In this document: positions 16,774 through 23,993 of the stretch, piece by piece
How the letters are laid out: each line of letters starts with the position of its first letter
Position numbering within the stretch: the first letter of the stretch is position 1
Source: Lachnospiraceae bacterium
Lineage (GTDB): Bacteria; Bacillota; Clostridia; Lachnospirales; Lachnospiraceae
DNA: 42,946 nt
Assembly (NCBI GenBank): GCA_017552985.1
Contig: JAFZNO010000057.1
Coordinates: 1-42,946 of the forward strand
Reading direction: 5' to 3'
Program-made: the position numbers and the translations under genes
Notes under the pieces: generated by a model
Told to the model about the DNA's origin: nothing
Seen by the model: only the letters and a program-made list of their open reading frames with translations
The model's database searches: none

Positions 16774-17424
16774 CTAGGCTTCCTGCTGGCTCAGCGTCAG
16801 GATTTCCTCATTCAGCGCCAACATTCTCGCATCCAGGTCCGACACCATGCGGGCACATTCCACCAGCTCACTGCGGATGTGCTCCGGCGCCTCTCCCTCA
16901 AACTTATAGTGGATCTTGTGCTCCAGGCTCGCCCAGAAATCCTGCGCGACCGTACGGATCTGGATCTCCACCTTCGTGTCCACGATACGGTCAGACAGAT
17001 ACACCGGCACCGTAACGATCATGTGATAACTCCGGTAACCGCTTGCCTTTGGATAGGTTATGTAATCCTTCGTGAGTAGTACTTTGATGTCCTTCTGCTC
17101 CTTGATCATCGCCGCAATGCGGTAAATGTCGGAAGAAAATGAACAAATGACGCGGATTCCCGCGATGTCGTTCACGTATTCGATCATGTTCTGGATCGTG
17201 GATTCCTTCCCCGTCCTCTTTAACTTCTTGACAATACTTTCCGGCGTCTTGATTCTCGCCTTGATGTGTTCAATGGGATTGTACTGATGAACGTGCTGAA
17301 ATTCATCGTTCAGGATCTCCATCTTCGTCTGAACCTGTTTCAGCGCCGCATTATAAACAAGCATGACCTCGTTCCAGCTCTCAATGCCCTCGCCAGGATT
17401 CTGGCCGTTTTGCATAAATTCCAT
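16774..17424 (-). CDS. Small alarmone synthetase, (p)ppGpp synthase of the RelQ/YjbM type
   Basis: 216 residues, the size of single-domain synthetases (about 210) without hydrolase, TGS or ACT domains. RelA/SpoT synthetase signatures: HIKARIKTPESIVKKLKR, DIAGIRVICSFSSDIYRIA, the substrate-side YPKASGYRSYHMIVTVP, and VEIQIRTVAQDFWASLEHKI followed by HYK. It transfers pyrophosphate from ATP to GDP or GTP. Because no hydrolase domain is present, control is expected through transcription and oligomer allostery as in other RelQ enzymes. Its promoter has an extended -10 box. It is probably monocistronic, with a terminator close behind. The start is the ATG at 17424 after AAGGAGC; the ATG at 17415 is an alternative. 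Confidence 0.92.
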   Translation of the reverse strand: MEFMQNGQNPGEGIESWNEVMLVYNAALKQVQTKMEILNDEFQHVHQYNPIEHIKARIKTPESIVKKLKRTGKESTIQNMIEYVNDIAGIRVICSFSSDIYRIAAMIKEQKDIKVLLTKDYITYPKASGYRSYHMIVTVPVYLSDRIVDTKVEIQIRTVAQDFWASLEHKIHYKFEGEAPEHIRSELVECARMVSDLDARMLALNEEILTLSQQEA

Positions 17425-17540
17425 TTTTGCTCCTTACGTCTTTCCAATTATACTAACGTTTTCAAGTCTATGTATACCCGTTCTCCGTTTCCATCCTCAG
17501 AACGGTACGTATGATCCCTAAGTCAGTCCTTCATGAATAT

Positions 17541-17549
17541 AGTATAGCA
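17541..17549 (-). promoter_or_regulatory. Extended -10 promoter of the alarmone synthetase
   Basis: On the minus strand, TGC-TATACT forms an extended -10 element with no recognisable -35 at the right distance. It lies about 115 bp upstream of the start codon. Confidence 0.45.
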
Positions 17550-17720
17550 TATATCCGCCCCGGAATGTATAATTTTAACAGTTTTTTTACAATTTTTTAT
17601 ACTTTATTGTTCATTATCACAACCCCTTGTGTTTAACGCATGGCTCTCATCTATATGTATGCCCCTGTACCGTCAAATATTACAAAATGGCAAATCCTCA
17701 TTCACGTTTTTCAGTTTCCA

Positions 17721-17750
17721 TTGCAAGTTTTTCTTTTTACGTGATATACT
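17721..17750 (+). promoter_or_regulatory. Sigma-A type promoter of the small conserved gene
   Basis: TTGCAA (17721-17726) and TATACT (17745-17750) are 18 bp apart, with a TG in front of the -10 (GTGATATACT). It lies 68 bp upstream of the ATG at 17818. The rest of 17551-17720 is A+T-rich with nothing recognised. Confidence 0.6.
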
Positions 17751-17817
17751 ACTCTCAAGTTTTTCCTTCTCCGCCCTCTGCCGGCGGGAAGGCGACCATC
17801 TGCAAAGGAGCACGCCA

Positions 17818-18084
17818 ATGTTCAAGCTTTGGGCCAAAACCTTCAAAAACACGCATATGTTAAAGGACGCGGTGATCGAGGACGCTTCCGCAGACACCAG
17901 GACGCACAAAGTCTTCCATGCCCTGGAAAAAGCCTGCGCCGAGTTTGACCTGAGCGCCCCCATCTGGCTTGACAAGACCGTCTCCGACTTCCGGCGCTAT
18001 GCCAAAACGCGCTTCTATCAGGACAATTTCATAGAAACCATCGAATTTGATTATCTGGAAATCCAGGTTCTCGAAGAAGACTAA
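17818..18084 (+). CDS. Small conserved hypothetical protein (88 residues)
   Basis: The start is the ATG at 17818, with AAGGAGC 7 bases upstream; a longer frame upstream lacks one. It is an acidic soluble protein with no signal or membrane segment, composed of a basic-aromatic start (FKLWAKTFKNTHML), a middle with THKVFHALEKACAEFDLSAP, then IWLDKTVSDFRRYAKTRFYQ and the end IETIEFDYLEIQVLEED. The dense W/F/D pattern looks like a well-constrained domain, and I believe similar proteins occur in other clostridia, but I cannot name a function. It has its own promoter and precedes the hemolysin III family gene by about 200 bp, with a separate promoter between them. Confidence 0.75.
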   Translation: MFKLWAKTFKNTHMLKDAVIEDASADTRTHKVFHALEKACAEFDLSAPIWLDKTVSDFRRYAKTRFYQDNFIETIEFDYLEIQVLEED

Positions 18085-18128
18085 TCCCTTCAAATCCCAT
18101 TTATTTTAAGGTTTTTCTAATTTATTGC

Positions 18129-18157
18129 TTGACGTTTTTGGAAACTGGGCATATTAT
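18129..18157 (+). promoter_or_regulatory. Sigma-A type promoter of the hemolysin III family gene
   Basis: TTGACG (18129-18134) and TATTAT (18152-18157) are 17 bp apart, about 125 bp upstream of the start codon at 18283. Confidence 0.6.
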
Positions 18158-18282
18158 AATCTTAAGACATAGTTTTTAATACTACATATCAAAATATAAA
18201 TACCGCGTGTTGAAATTTTATCATTCGTCACGTCGCAAGCCCCATATTTTCAAAAGCATGCATAATGAATGGAGGGAGACCT

Positions 18283-19008
18283 ATGGAAATGATGGCAAAC
18301 AAATCCGTGCTAAATACAATTCCAGCCACTGAAAAAAACGCTTCCGGCAGAACGCCCCTGCAGATCACGATCCGCGAACCCGGCAGTTCGCTCACGCACC
18401 TTGCCGGCATGATCCTGGCAATCTTTGGTTCCGTGCCGCTGCTCATCAAGGGAGCCATAAACGGCGGTGCCTACGAGCTGACCGCCCTTACCGTCTTTAT
18501 GGTGAGCATGATCCTGCTCTACGGTGCCAGCGCCACCTATCACGGCGTGAACCTATCCGTTGAACGGCTGAAGCGCTTCAAGAAGCTGGATCACATGATG
18601 ATCTTCGTGCTGATCGCGGGCTCCTACACGCCCACCTGCATGCTGATCCTGGACCATTCCGTGGGCTATCCCCTGCTGATCGCGGTGTGGGCCATCGCCT
18701 TCGCCGGCATGACCTTCAAGTTCTTCTGGGTGACCTGCCCCAAGTGGGTTTCCTCCGTTTTGTACGTTGCCATGGGCTGGGTCGTGGTTTTCGCCATTCA
18801 CCCCTTATGGCAGGCGTTGACGCTCCCCGCGTTCCTGTGGCTTCTTGCCGGCGGCATCGTCTACACGGCAGGCGGCGTACTCTACGCGCTGAAGCTCCCC
18901 ATTTTTAACTCGATCCACAAGAACTTCGGCTCCCACGAGATTTTCCACCTCTTCGTTTTAGGCGGTAGCATCTGCCACTATGTCTTCACCTACTTCTTCG
19001 TCGCATAA
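18283..19008 (+). CDS. Hemolysin III / PAQR family membrane protein
   Basis: 241 residues from the ATG at 18283, chosen because GGAGGGAGACCT precedes it; the in-frame ATG at 18265 has no such site. Seven hydrophobic segments follow a polar N-terminus of about 35 residues. The family's conserved polar residues are present: S-x3-H in GASATYHGV, DHMMIFVLIAGSYTP, and the C-terminal H-x3-H in SHEIFHLFVLGGSICHY. These residues form a metal site in the wider PAQR superfamily. The bacterial proteins (YqfA/HlyIII) are poorly understood, and the 'hemolysin' name does not establish toxicity. Own promoter and strong terminator; convergent with the two-component genes. Confidence 0.93.
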   Translation: MEMMANKSVLNTIPATEKNASGRTPLQITIREPGSSLTHLAGMILAIFGSVPLLIKGAINGGAYELTALTVFMVSMILLYGASATYHGVNLSVERLKRFKKLDHMMIFVLIAGSYTPTCMLILDHSVGYPLLIAVWAIAFAGMTFKFFWVTCPKWVSSVLYVAMGWVVVFAIHPLWQALTLPAFLWLLAGGIVYTAGGVLYALKLPIFNSIHKNFGSHEIFHLFVLGGSICHYVFTYFFVA

Positions 19009-19016
19009 ACGTGTCA

Positions 19017-19051
19017 CGGGGACGTGTCTACTGACACGTCCCCGTTTTTTT
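19017..19051 (+). terminator. Strong terminator of the hemolysin III family gene
   Basis: CGGGGACGTGTC and GACACGTCCCCG form a 12-bp perfect stem around a 4-base loop, followed by seven T. It works only in the plus direction, as no T-run follows on the other strand. Its core resembles the inner hairpin of the terminator at 31070-31122. Confidence 0.95.
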
Positions 19052-19073
19052 ACGTGTATTGTCTCTAGTTCTG

Positions 19074-20156
19074 TTACTTGAGGGGCATCGTGATCACAAA
19101 CCCCTTATAGCCCTGCATCAGCTCTTCCCGGTACTCCAAGTCACCGCCGTGAAGCTGCACGATCTTCCTGGCAACGGAAAGCCCGAGCCCACTGCCTCCC
19201 CGGCTGTTGCGGGAAGCATCCCCCGTCTGAAACGGTTCAAACAAACGATCCTTCAGTTCCTTTTCGATCAAAGGCCCGTCATCCGCAACCCAAGCCTCGG
19301 CGTGGCCTTCTTCGCATTTCAACGTGATCTTAACCTTCGTCCCTTCGGGATTATGACCAATGACATTTCCGATCAGATTGAAAAAGACCCGCTTCATCTG
19401 TCGTTCGTCAAACTGCCGCGTCACGGCCTCGTCAGGGATCTGCACGTCCAGTTCCATCCCCTTTTCCTCAAAGCGATAATAGCTCTCTGCAGCCACCTGT
19501 CTAAGGCATTCCCCCAGATCACCCTCTTTAAGGTCGAGCCGGTATTCCGTACTTCCCAGCTTCGCATATTCCAGCATCTGCTCTAAAAGCGCATTGGCAT
19601 TTTCCGTTTGCTCCACAATGGTGTTTAAGTACTCCTTTTGCTTTTCCTGGGACGCCGCCCCTTCCGAGAGCAGCCTCGCATATCCAAGGATCATGGTCAT
19701 CGGCGTCTTTAAGTCATGTGCAATCTCCGCATAGAGCTTCCGGTTCTTTTCCGCATTTTGCTCCTGAAGCTCCCTCGCCTCACGAAGTCCTTTCACCATG
19801 GAATTAAAGCTCTCCTCCATCTGGCCAAATTCCAATCCGTCCACGACCTTCATTTCAGTGTCCAGATTTCCCTCGCGCACGCGCTCCATGCTTTCCGCCA
19901 ATCTTTTGACGGGGTCGGAAACCTTTCTTTTTATGATCCAGAGTACGACCAAGATCAACAGGATCCCAAGAAACTTAGCCAGGTTTGTGGCCGACCGGGG
20001 ATCCAACCGACTTTCCTCCAGGCTGACTAAATCCAACGCATCCATAAATCCATAGATAAATTCCACTACCGAGTCTATCGCCCACGTAAAAAACAATACC
20101 CCCATAAACAGCAGGAATAGAAAGTTTTGCAGATTTCTTTTCAGTTTTCCCTTCAT
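19074..20156 (-). CDS. Two-component sensor histidine kinase
   Basis: 360 residues: membrane segment 1 (residues 11-36), a short outside loop of about 25 residues, membrane segment 2 (61-77), HAMP (78-130, SDPVKRLAESMERVREGNLD), HisKA with the phosphorylated His147 in AEIAHDLKTPM, and a HATPase domain with the N box NLIGNVIGHNPEG, a G1 box reduced to VADDGP, and G2 SGLGLSVARKIVQLHGG. The tiny outside loop suggests it senses something in or at the membrane, or needs a partner. The ATG directly follows the response regulator's stop codon (TAAATG) with GGAGGG in front, so the two are translationally coupled. No neighbouring ABC transporter or target gene reveals the signal. Confidence 0.94.
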   Translation of the reverse strand: MKGKLKRNLQNFLFLLFMGVLFFTWAIDSVVEFIYGFMDALDLVSLEESRLDPRSATNLAKFLGILLILVVLWIIKRKVSDPVKRLAESMERVREGNLDTEMKVVDGLEFGQMEESFNSMVKGLREARELQEQNAEKNRKLYAEIAHDLKTPMTMILGYARLLSEGAASQEKQKEYLNTIVEQTENANALLEQMLEYAKLGSTEYRLDLKEGDLGECLRQVAAESYYRFEEKGMELDVQIPDEAVTRQFDERQMKRVFFNLIGNVIGHNPEGTKVKITLKCEEGHAEAWVADDGPLIEKELKDRLFEPFQTGDASRNSRGGSGLGLSVARKIVQLHGGDLEYREELMQGYKGFVITMPLK

Positions 20157-20834
20157 TTATCCCTCCATGCGGTACCCCAGTCCACGTATTGTCCTTAAAT
20201 AATCGTGCCTGTCATCATTAATCTTTGCCCGGAGCTTGCTGATTGCGACCATAATGCTGTTGTCATCCGGAAACTTATCTTGATCCCATGCCGCCTCATA
20301 AATCTGGTTTTTCGTCAGAACCCGCCCCTGGTTTTCCATAAAATACGCCAGCATCCTGTATTCCAGCGCCGTTAGCTCCACGCTTTCCCCAGCCTTGCGA
20401 AGTCGTTTTGACGCCAGGTCAAGAGTCAGCTCGCCGCAAACAAGCTCCCGGTTTTCCTGCACCTTATTGTATCCGTAACACCTGCGCAGCGCCGCAGACA
20501 CCCTGGCCGACGCCTCCATGGGATCAAAGGGCTTTACAAGATAATCATCCGCACCGACGGACAGCCCCTTGATCCGGTCCAGGACGTCCCCCTTCGCCGT
20601 GAGGAACATGACCGGCACGTTGCTCTTCTTGCGAAGCTCCTCAACGAACCGATATCCATCCATTACCGGCATCATAACGTCCGTCAGCACCATGTCCGCA
20701 GGGCGTTTTTCAAAAAGCATCAGCGCCTCTTTTCCGTCTCCGGCGCAAGAAACCTCCATACCCTGCATTTCCAGACATACCTTCAAAAGCTCCGTGATCT
20801 TCGGCTCATCATCCACCACAAGTATCTTGTACAA
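20157..20834 (-). CDS. OmpR/PhoB family response regulator
   Basis: 225 residues when started at the TTG at 20834 (YKILVVDDEPKITELL), which has GGGGGA 7 bases upstream. The longer frame from an ATG at 20873 has no ribosome binding site and would add 13 residues before the usual start of a receiver domain. Receiver: DDE at 8-10, phosphorylated Asp52 in VLTDVMMPVMDG, Lys in DYLVKPFDP. C-terminal winged helix from about 130 (LTLDLASKRLRKAGESVELT, then LTKNQIYEAAWDQD and YLRTIRGLGYRMEG). It pairs with the histidine kinase that follows. Confidence 0.93.
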   Translation of the reverse strand: MYKILVVDDEPKITELLKVCLEMQGMEVSCAGDGKEALMLFEKRPADMVLTDVMMPVMDGYRFVEELRKKSNVPVMFLTAKGDVLDRIKGLSVGADDYLVKPFDPMEASARVSAALRRCYGYNKVQENRELVCGELTLDLASKRLRKAGESVELTALEYRMLAYFMENQGRVLTKNQIYEAAWDQDKFPDDNSIMVAISKLRAKINDDRHDYLRTIRGLGYRMEG

Positions 20835-20887
20835 TTTCCATTCCCCCGTGAATTCATATTTCGCACGCATCAATCTGCGCTATTCAC

Positions 20888-20915
20888 AGCATACCATAAA
20901 TCTCAAAATTCTCAA
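20888..20915 (-). promoter_or_regulatory. Sigma-A type promoter of the two-component operon
   Basis: On the minus strand, TTGAGA (20910-20915) and TATGCT (20888-20893) are 16 bp apart. Transcription should begin near 20881, which leaves almost no leader before the ATG at 20873 but a normal leader of about 45 bases before the TTG at 20834. Confidence 0.55.
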
Positions 20916-20934
20916 ACCAACAAATTCGTTTTTC

Positions 20935-20987
20935 AAAAAAATTGCGCATGTCTCATTCCTCCTTTTGAGAGAATGATACTGCGCAAT
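20935..20987 (-). terminator. Rho-independent terminator downstream of galE
   Basis: On the minus strand, ATTGCGCA...TCATTC pairs with GAATGA...TGCGCAAT through two stacked stems and a small internal loop, followed by seven T. It lies about 50 bp after the galE stop codon, just upstream of the two-component promoter. Confidence 0.85.
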
Positions 20988-21036
20988 CTTTTCCTAAAGT
21001 TGAATTTAATCTTAACGTAACCTTAAGTTTTCTCCG

Positions 21037-22053
21037 TTAGTCATCATATCCGTTCGGATTATTCTTCTGCCATCTCCAGGCATCCTCGCACATTTCCCTA
21101 ATGCCATACTGCGCTACCCAGCCAAGCTCTTTCTTTGCAAGGGAGGCGTCCGCATAACAGGTGGCAATGTCGCCGGGGCGGCGGGGCCCAATAACGTAGG
21201 GTACGTTCACGCCCGTTGCCTCTTCAAAGTTCTTTACGATGTCGAGAACGCTGTAGCCCGTACCGGTGCCGAGATTATATATCTTAAGGCCCGCCTTCTC
21301 CTCAATCTTTTTCAAAGCCTTAACGTGGCCGATCGCCAGATCCACCACGTGGATGTAATCGCGAACGCCCGTGCCGTCATGCGTGTCATAGTCATTGCCA
21401 AAAACGTTCAGCACTGGTCTTTTGCCAACTGCCACCTGCGTCACGTAGGGCATCAGATTGTTGGGAATGCCCGTGGGATTCTCACCGATTGTGCCGCTCT
21501 TATGTGCACCGATGGGATTAAAGTAGCGAAGCAGGATCACGTTCCACTCTTGATCCGCCTTCTGTACGTCGGAGAGGATCTGCTCCAGCATGGATTTCGT
21601 CCAGCCGTAAGGATTGGTGCACTGTCCCTTCGGGCACTCCTCCGTGATGGGAATGATCGCGGGATCGCCGTACACCGTCGCGCTGGAAGAAAAGATAATA
21701 TTCTTCACGCCGTGCTTTCTCATGACGTCGATCAAGGTCAGGGTTCCCGCAATGTTATTCTCATAGTATTCCCAAGGCATCGCCACGGATTCACCCACGG
21801 CCTTAAGCCCTGCAAAATGGATCACCGCGTCAATGTTTTCCTTGTCAAAGATCTCATTCAAAGCCTCGCGGTCCAAAATGTCTGCCTTGTAAAAAGGCAC
21901 CTTCTTTCCCGTGATCTTCTCCACTCTCTCAAGGGATTTCTCACTGGAATTGCTCAAATTGTCAAGTACCACGGCGTCATAACCGGCATTCTGCAGTTCC
22001 ACCACCGTGTGGCTGCCGATAAAGCCGGCGCCGCCCGTCACTAAAATCTTCAT
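21037..22053 (-). CDS. galE: UDP-glucose 4-epimerase
   Basis: 338 residues, the standard GalE length. An extended short-chain dehydrogenase with the NAD motif [31 protein letters not shown] (catalytic Ser) and [12 protein letters not shown] (YxxxK). The C-terminal half has the sugar-nucleotide segments [14 protein letters not shown] and [15 protein letters not shown]. It interconverts UDP-glucose and UDP-galactose. It lies 32 bp after an esterase gene with GAGGG before the ATG and has no clear promoter of its own, so it is probably the last gene of an operon with the two esterases. It could supply UDP-galactose for surface glycans made elsewhere in the window, though that link is inference. 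Confidence 0.96.
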   Translation of the reverse strand: MKILVTGGAGFIGSHTVVELQNAGYDAVVLDNLSNSSEKSLERVEKITGKKVPFYKADILDREALNEIFDKENIDAVIHFAGLKAVGESVAMPWEYYENNIAGTLTLIDVMRKHGVKNIIFSSSATVYGDPAIIPITEECPKGQCTNPYGWTKSMLEQILSDVQKADQEWNVILLRYFNPIGAHKSGTIGENPTGIPNNLMPYVTQVAVGKRPVLNVFGNDYDTHDGTGVRDYIHVVDLAIGHVKALKKIEEKAGLKIYNLGTGTGYSVLDIVKNFEEATGVNVPYVIGPRRPGDIATCYADASLAKKELGWVAQYGIREMCEDAWRWQKNNPNGYDD

Positions 22054-22085
22054 GTTTTGCCCTCACAAATTTATGTTTTTGTATC

Positions 22086-22862
22086 TTATGCCAAGCAAAA
22101 GCTCAGGAATCTCTGGATCATCTCATCCCATACCTTCCACTCATGTCCGCCAGGCATCTCCTCGTAATGGATTTCCACGCCCTTTTCCTTGCAGTAATTT
22201 AAGTAATCCACCGCAAATTTGTAGCTGAAGTCCTCCGTGCCGATGCCCGCAAAGAGTTTCGGCAGCTTCGTCCCTTCCGCTGCGGCCTTATCAATCCACT
22301 CCTTGGAGTCATTCATGCTGCCCTTCAGCTCTTCAATGCTGCCGAAATCCAAAGCAACGACGCCACAGGGATCATCCACGCTCTTTGCCGCGAAGGAAGA
22401 AGGATCCGTAAAGAGGTCCACGATGGAGGAAATTCCGGACAGGTTTGCAGCCGCATAAAAATCATCCGGGCAATTGAAAGCCCATTTGAATGCGCCATAT
22501 CCGCCCATGGAAAGTCCTGCCACAAGGCGCTTGTCCGCCGTCTTATTCACGGGGAGCAGCGTCTCAGACACTGCGATCACCTCGTCCTTCAGGAACGTAA
22601 AGTAATTATAGCCATATTTCATGTCTGCATAGAAGCAGCTGCCGTCCACCTCAGGCATCACCACTGCCACTTCATGCTCATCCGCATAGCGCTCGATGGA
22701 GGTGTAACGGATCCAGTCAAGTCCATTGCCCGCGCCGCCGTGAAGCAGGTACAGGGTTGCCTTCGGCTCCTTGCCCTCATGCGTGCAGGCAGGAAGAATA
22801 TAGTAAATGCTGGTATGATAACCCAAAACGGTTGAAAGATAATCAAAATGCATCATTCCCAT
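22086..22862 (-). CDS. Esterase family alpha/beta hydrolase (EstA / esterase D-like), copy 1
   Basis: 258 residues, cytoplasmic (no signal peptide). Alpha/beta hydrolase with oxyanion segment LYLLHGGAGNGLDW, nucleophile Ser118 in VAGLSMGGYGAFKWA, and catalytic His240 in MPGGHEWKVWD. The fold and motifs fit the esterase D / tributyrin esterase (EstA) group, which removes short acyl groups such as acetyl from sugars. It lies 3 bp after its paralogue and 32 bp before galE. The start at 22862 has GGGGG 8 bases upstream. A role in deacylating imported sugars is plausible but unproven. Confidence 0.9.
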   Translation of the reverse strand: MGMMHFDYLSTVLGYHTSIYYILPACTHEGKEPKATLYLLHGGAGNGLDWIRYTSIERYADEHEVAVVMPEVDGSCFYADMKYGYNYFTFLKDEVIAVSETLLPVNKTADKRLVAGLSMGGYGAFKWAFNCPDDFYAAANLSGISSIVDLFTDPSSFAAKSVDDPCGVVALDFGSIEELKGSMNDSKEWIDKAAAEGTKLPKLFAGIGTEDFSYKFAVDYLNYCKEKGVEIHYEEMPGGHEWKVWDEMIQRFLSFCLA

Positions 22863-22865
22863 TGC

Positions 22866-23651
22866 CTACACCCCCTTTATCATCTTGTCCAGCATCATCG
22901 GGAGCATGCCGTCCCAGTATACCCACTCATGCTTTCCGGGGCTTTCGTACCATTCGATGGGCACGCCGGCTGCCTTGGCATCCGCCGCGAATTTCTGCGC
23001 GCCGGGATAGAAGCAGTCCTCTGTGCCGCAACATGCGTAGATTCTCGGGAACTCGGTGCCGTTCTTAAGCATTTCGCGATAGAGATGCTTGAAATCATTC
23101 ATGCTTCCGCGATACTCTTCAATGGTTCCAAAGGAGTTGTTGACGCGGACGGACATGGGGCTGTAGAATCCAAGCTCCTCAAGGTCTCCCGCGCCGGACA
23201 TTCCCGTCGCCGCCGCAAAGAAATCAGGGCAATTCAGCGCCCATTTGAAGGAGCCGTGGCTTCCCATGGAATTGCCGAGAACGTAGTGATCCTTGCGTTC
23301 TCTCGACACGGGGAACATGTTCATGACCATCTCCGGCAATTCTTTTGAGAGGAAGTCAAAGTATTTCTTTCCATGTACCATGTTACTGTAGAAGCTGTTG
23401 CGCACTTCGGGGAAGATCACCACCATGTCGCGCTCGTACGCATATTCCTCAATGCGGGTTCTGCGAAGATAGAGCGTGCTGTCATCGGATCCGCCGTGGG
23501 TGATGAACAGTAGCTTCTTTTTGCCGTAGTTCTTGTAGTAATCTTTGTAGTCCATTTTGTCGCGCCACACCTCGTAGGTTGGCACGATGGCGCAGATATT
23601 GGTCTGCTCGCCCAAGGTCTTCGAATAAAACGTGTACCTGATAACTCCCAT
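22866..23651 (-). CDS. Esterase family alpha/beta hydrolase, copy 2
   Basis: 261 residues from the ATG at 23651 (AGGGGGTATACA before it), preferred to the in-frame ATG at 23681. Paralogue of the next gene: both have ALNCP/AFNCP after the nucleophile and end with HEW..WD. Nucleophile Ser128 sits in VLGNSMGSHGSFKWA and His241 in SPGKHEWVYWD; the oxyanion segment is LLFITHGGSDDST. The changed nucleophile elbow (GNSMG against GLSMG) and the extra Tyr/Lys-rich insert at residues 30-45 suggest a different substrate. Its leader contains the 195-bp palindromic element. Confidence 0.88.
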   Translation of the reverse strand: MGVIRYTFYSKTLGEQTNICAIVPTYEVWRDKMDYKDYYKNYGKKKLLFITHGGSDDSTLYLRRTRIEEYAYERDMVVIFPEVRNSFYSNMVHGKKYFDFLSKELPEMVMNMFPVSRERKDHYVLGNSMGSHGSFKWALNCPDFFAAATGMSGAGDLEELGFYSPMSVRVNNSFGTIEEYRGSMNDFKHLYREMLKNGTEFPRIYACCGTEDCFYPGAQKFAADAKAAGVPIEWYESPGKHEWVYWDGMLPMMLDKMIKGV

Positions 23652-23685
23652 TGTATACCCCCTATTCTTTCTTGCCCACACCTTC

Positions 23686-23880
23686 GTGGTTATCGAGGGA
23701 CCCCTTCACGGAACGGCACGGACTGCACTAAGCTCACCTGTCGTCTTCATGGCTTGGATGATTTCTTCGAAAAACTCGGAGCTTCGCTCCTCAGACATTT
23801 CTCGAAATCATCCATTCAGCCGGCAGGTTTGCTAAGTGCTGCCGGCTAATTGTTCCATGAAGGGGTCCCTCGATAACCAC
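23686..23880 (-). repeat. 195-bp palindromic element (possible MITE or structured RNA), undescribed
   Basis: The ends are a 29-bp inverted repeat (23686-23714 and 23852-23880) with a single difference that becomes a G-U pair only in the minus-strand RNA. Inside, on the minus strand, come a 9-bp hairpin (AGCCGGCAG with CTGCCGGCT, 23819-23848), a 10-bp stem (GGATGATTTC with GAAATCATCC, about 23757-23814) capped by GGAGC-GAA-GCTCC, and about 40 unpaired bases. The loop of the first hairpin (GCACTTAGC) can pair 8 of 9 with GCTTAGTGC in the unpaired part, a possible pseudoknot. A 30-codon frame on the minus strand (start 23796, MSEERSSEFFEE...) ends in the closing stem. No transposase and no clear target duplication. 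It lies in the leader of the esterase operon. Confidence 0.8.
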
Positions 23881-23894
23881 TTAGGTAATGGTCA

Positions 23895-23923
23895 GGCATA
23901 TAAAATATGCGTTAAGTAATCAA
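23895..23923 (-). promoter_or_regulatory. Possible promoter for the palindromic element and esterase operon
   Basis: On the minus strand, TTGATT (23918-23923) and TATGCC (23895-23900) are 17 bp apart. Transcription would start a few bases before the palindrome at 23880, so the esterase mRNA would carry it. The match is moderate. Confidence 0.35.
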
Positions 23924-23993
23924 TATATTTATAGACCAAGTGCAACGTAAGGCATCATGTTAATAAATTTCGCTTAGTTAATCAAATGATGAT

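Noticed and set aside
23632-23835. 67-codon plus-strand frame across the palindromic element
   Set aside because: It runs antisense to the start of an esterase gene and through the hairpins, without a ribosome binding site.
23686-23880. The palindrome as an intact insertion sequence
   Set aside because: It is only 195 bp, carries no transposase, and no target-site duplication is visible at its edges.
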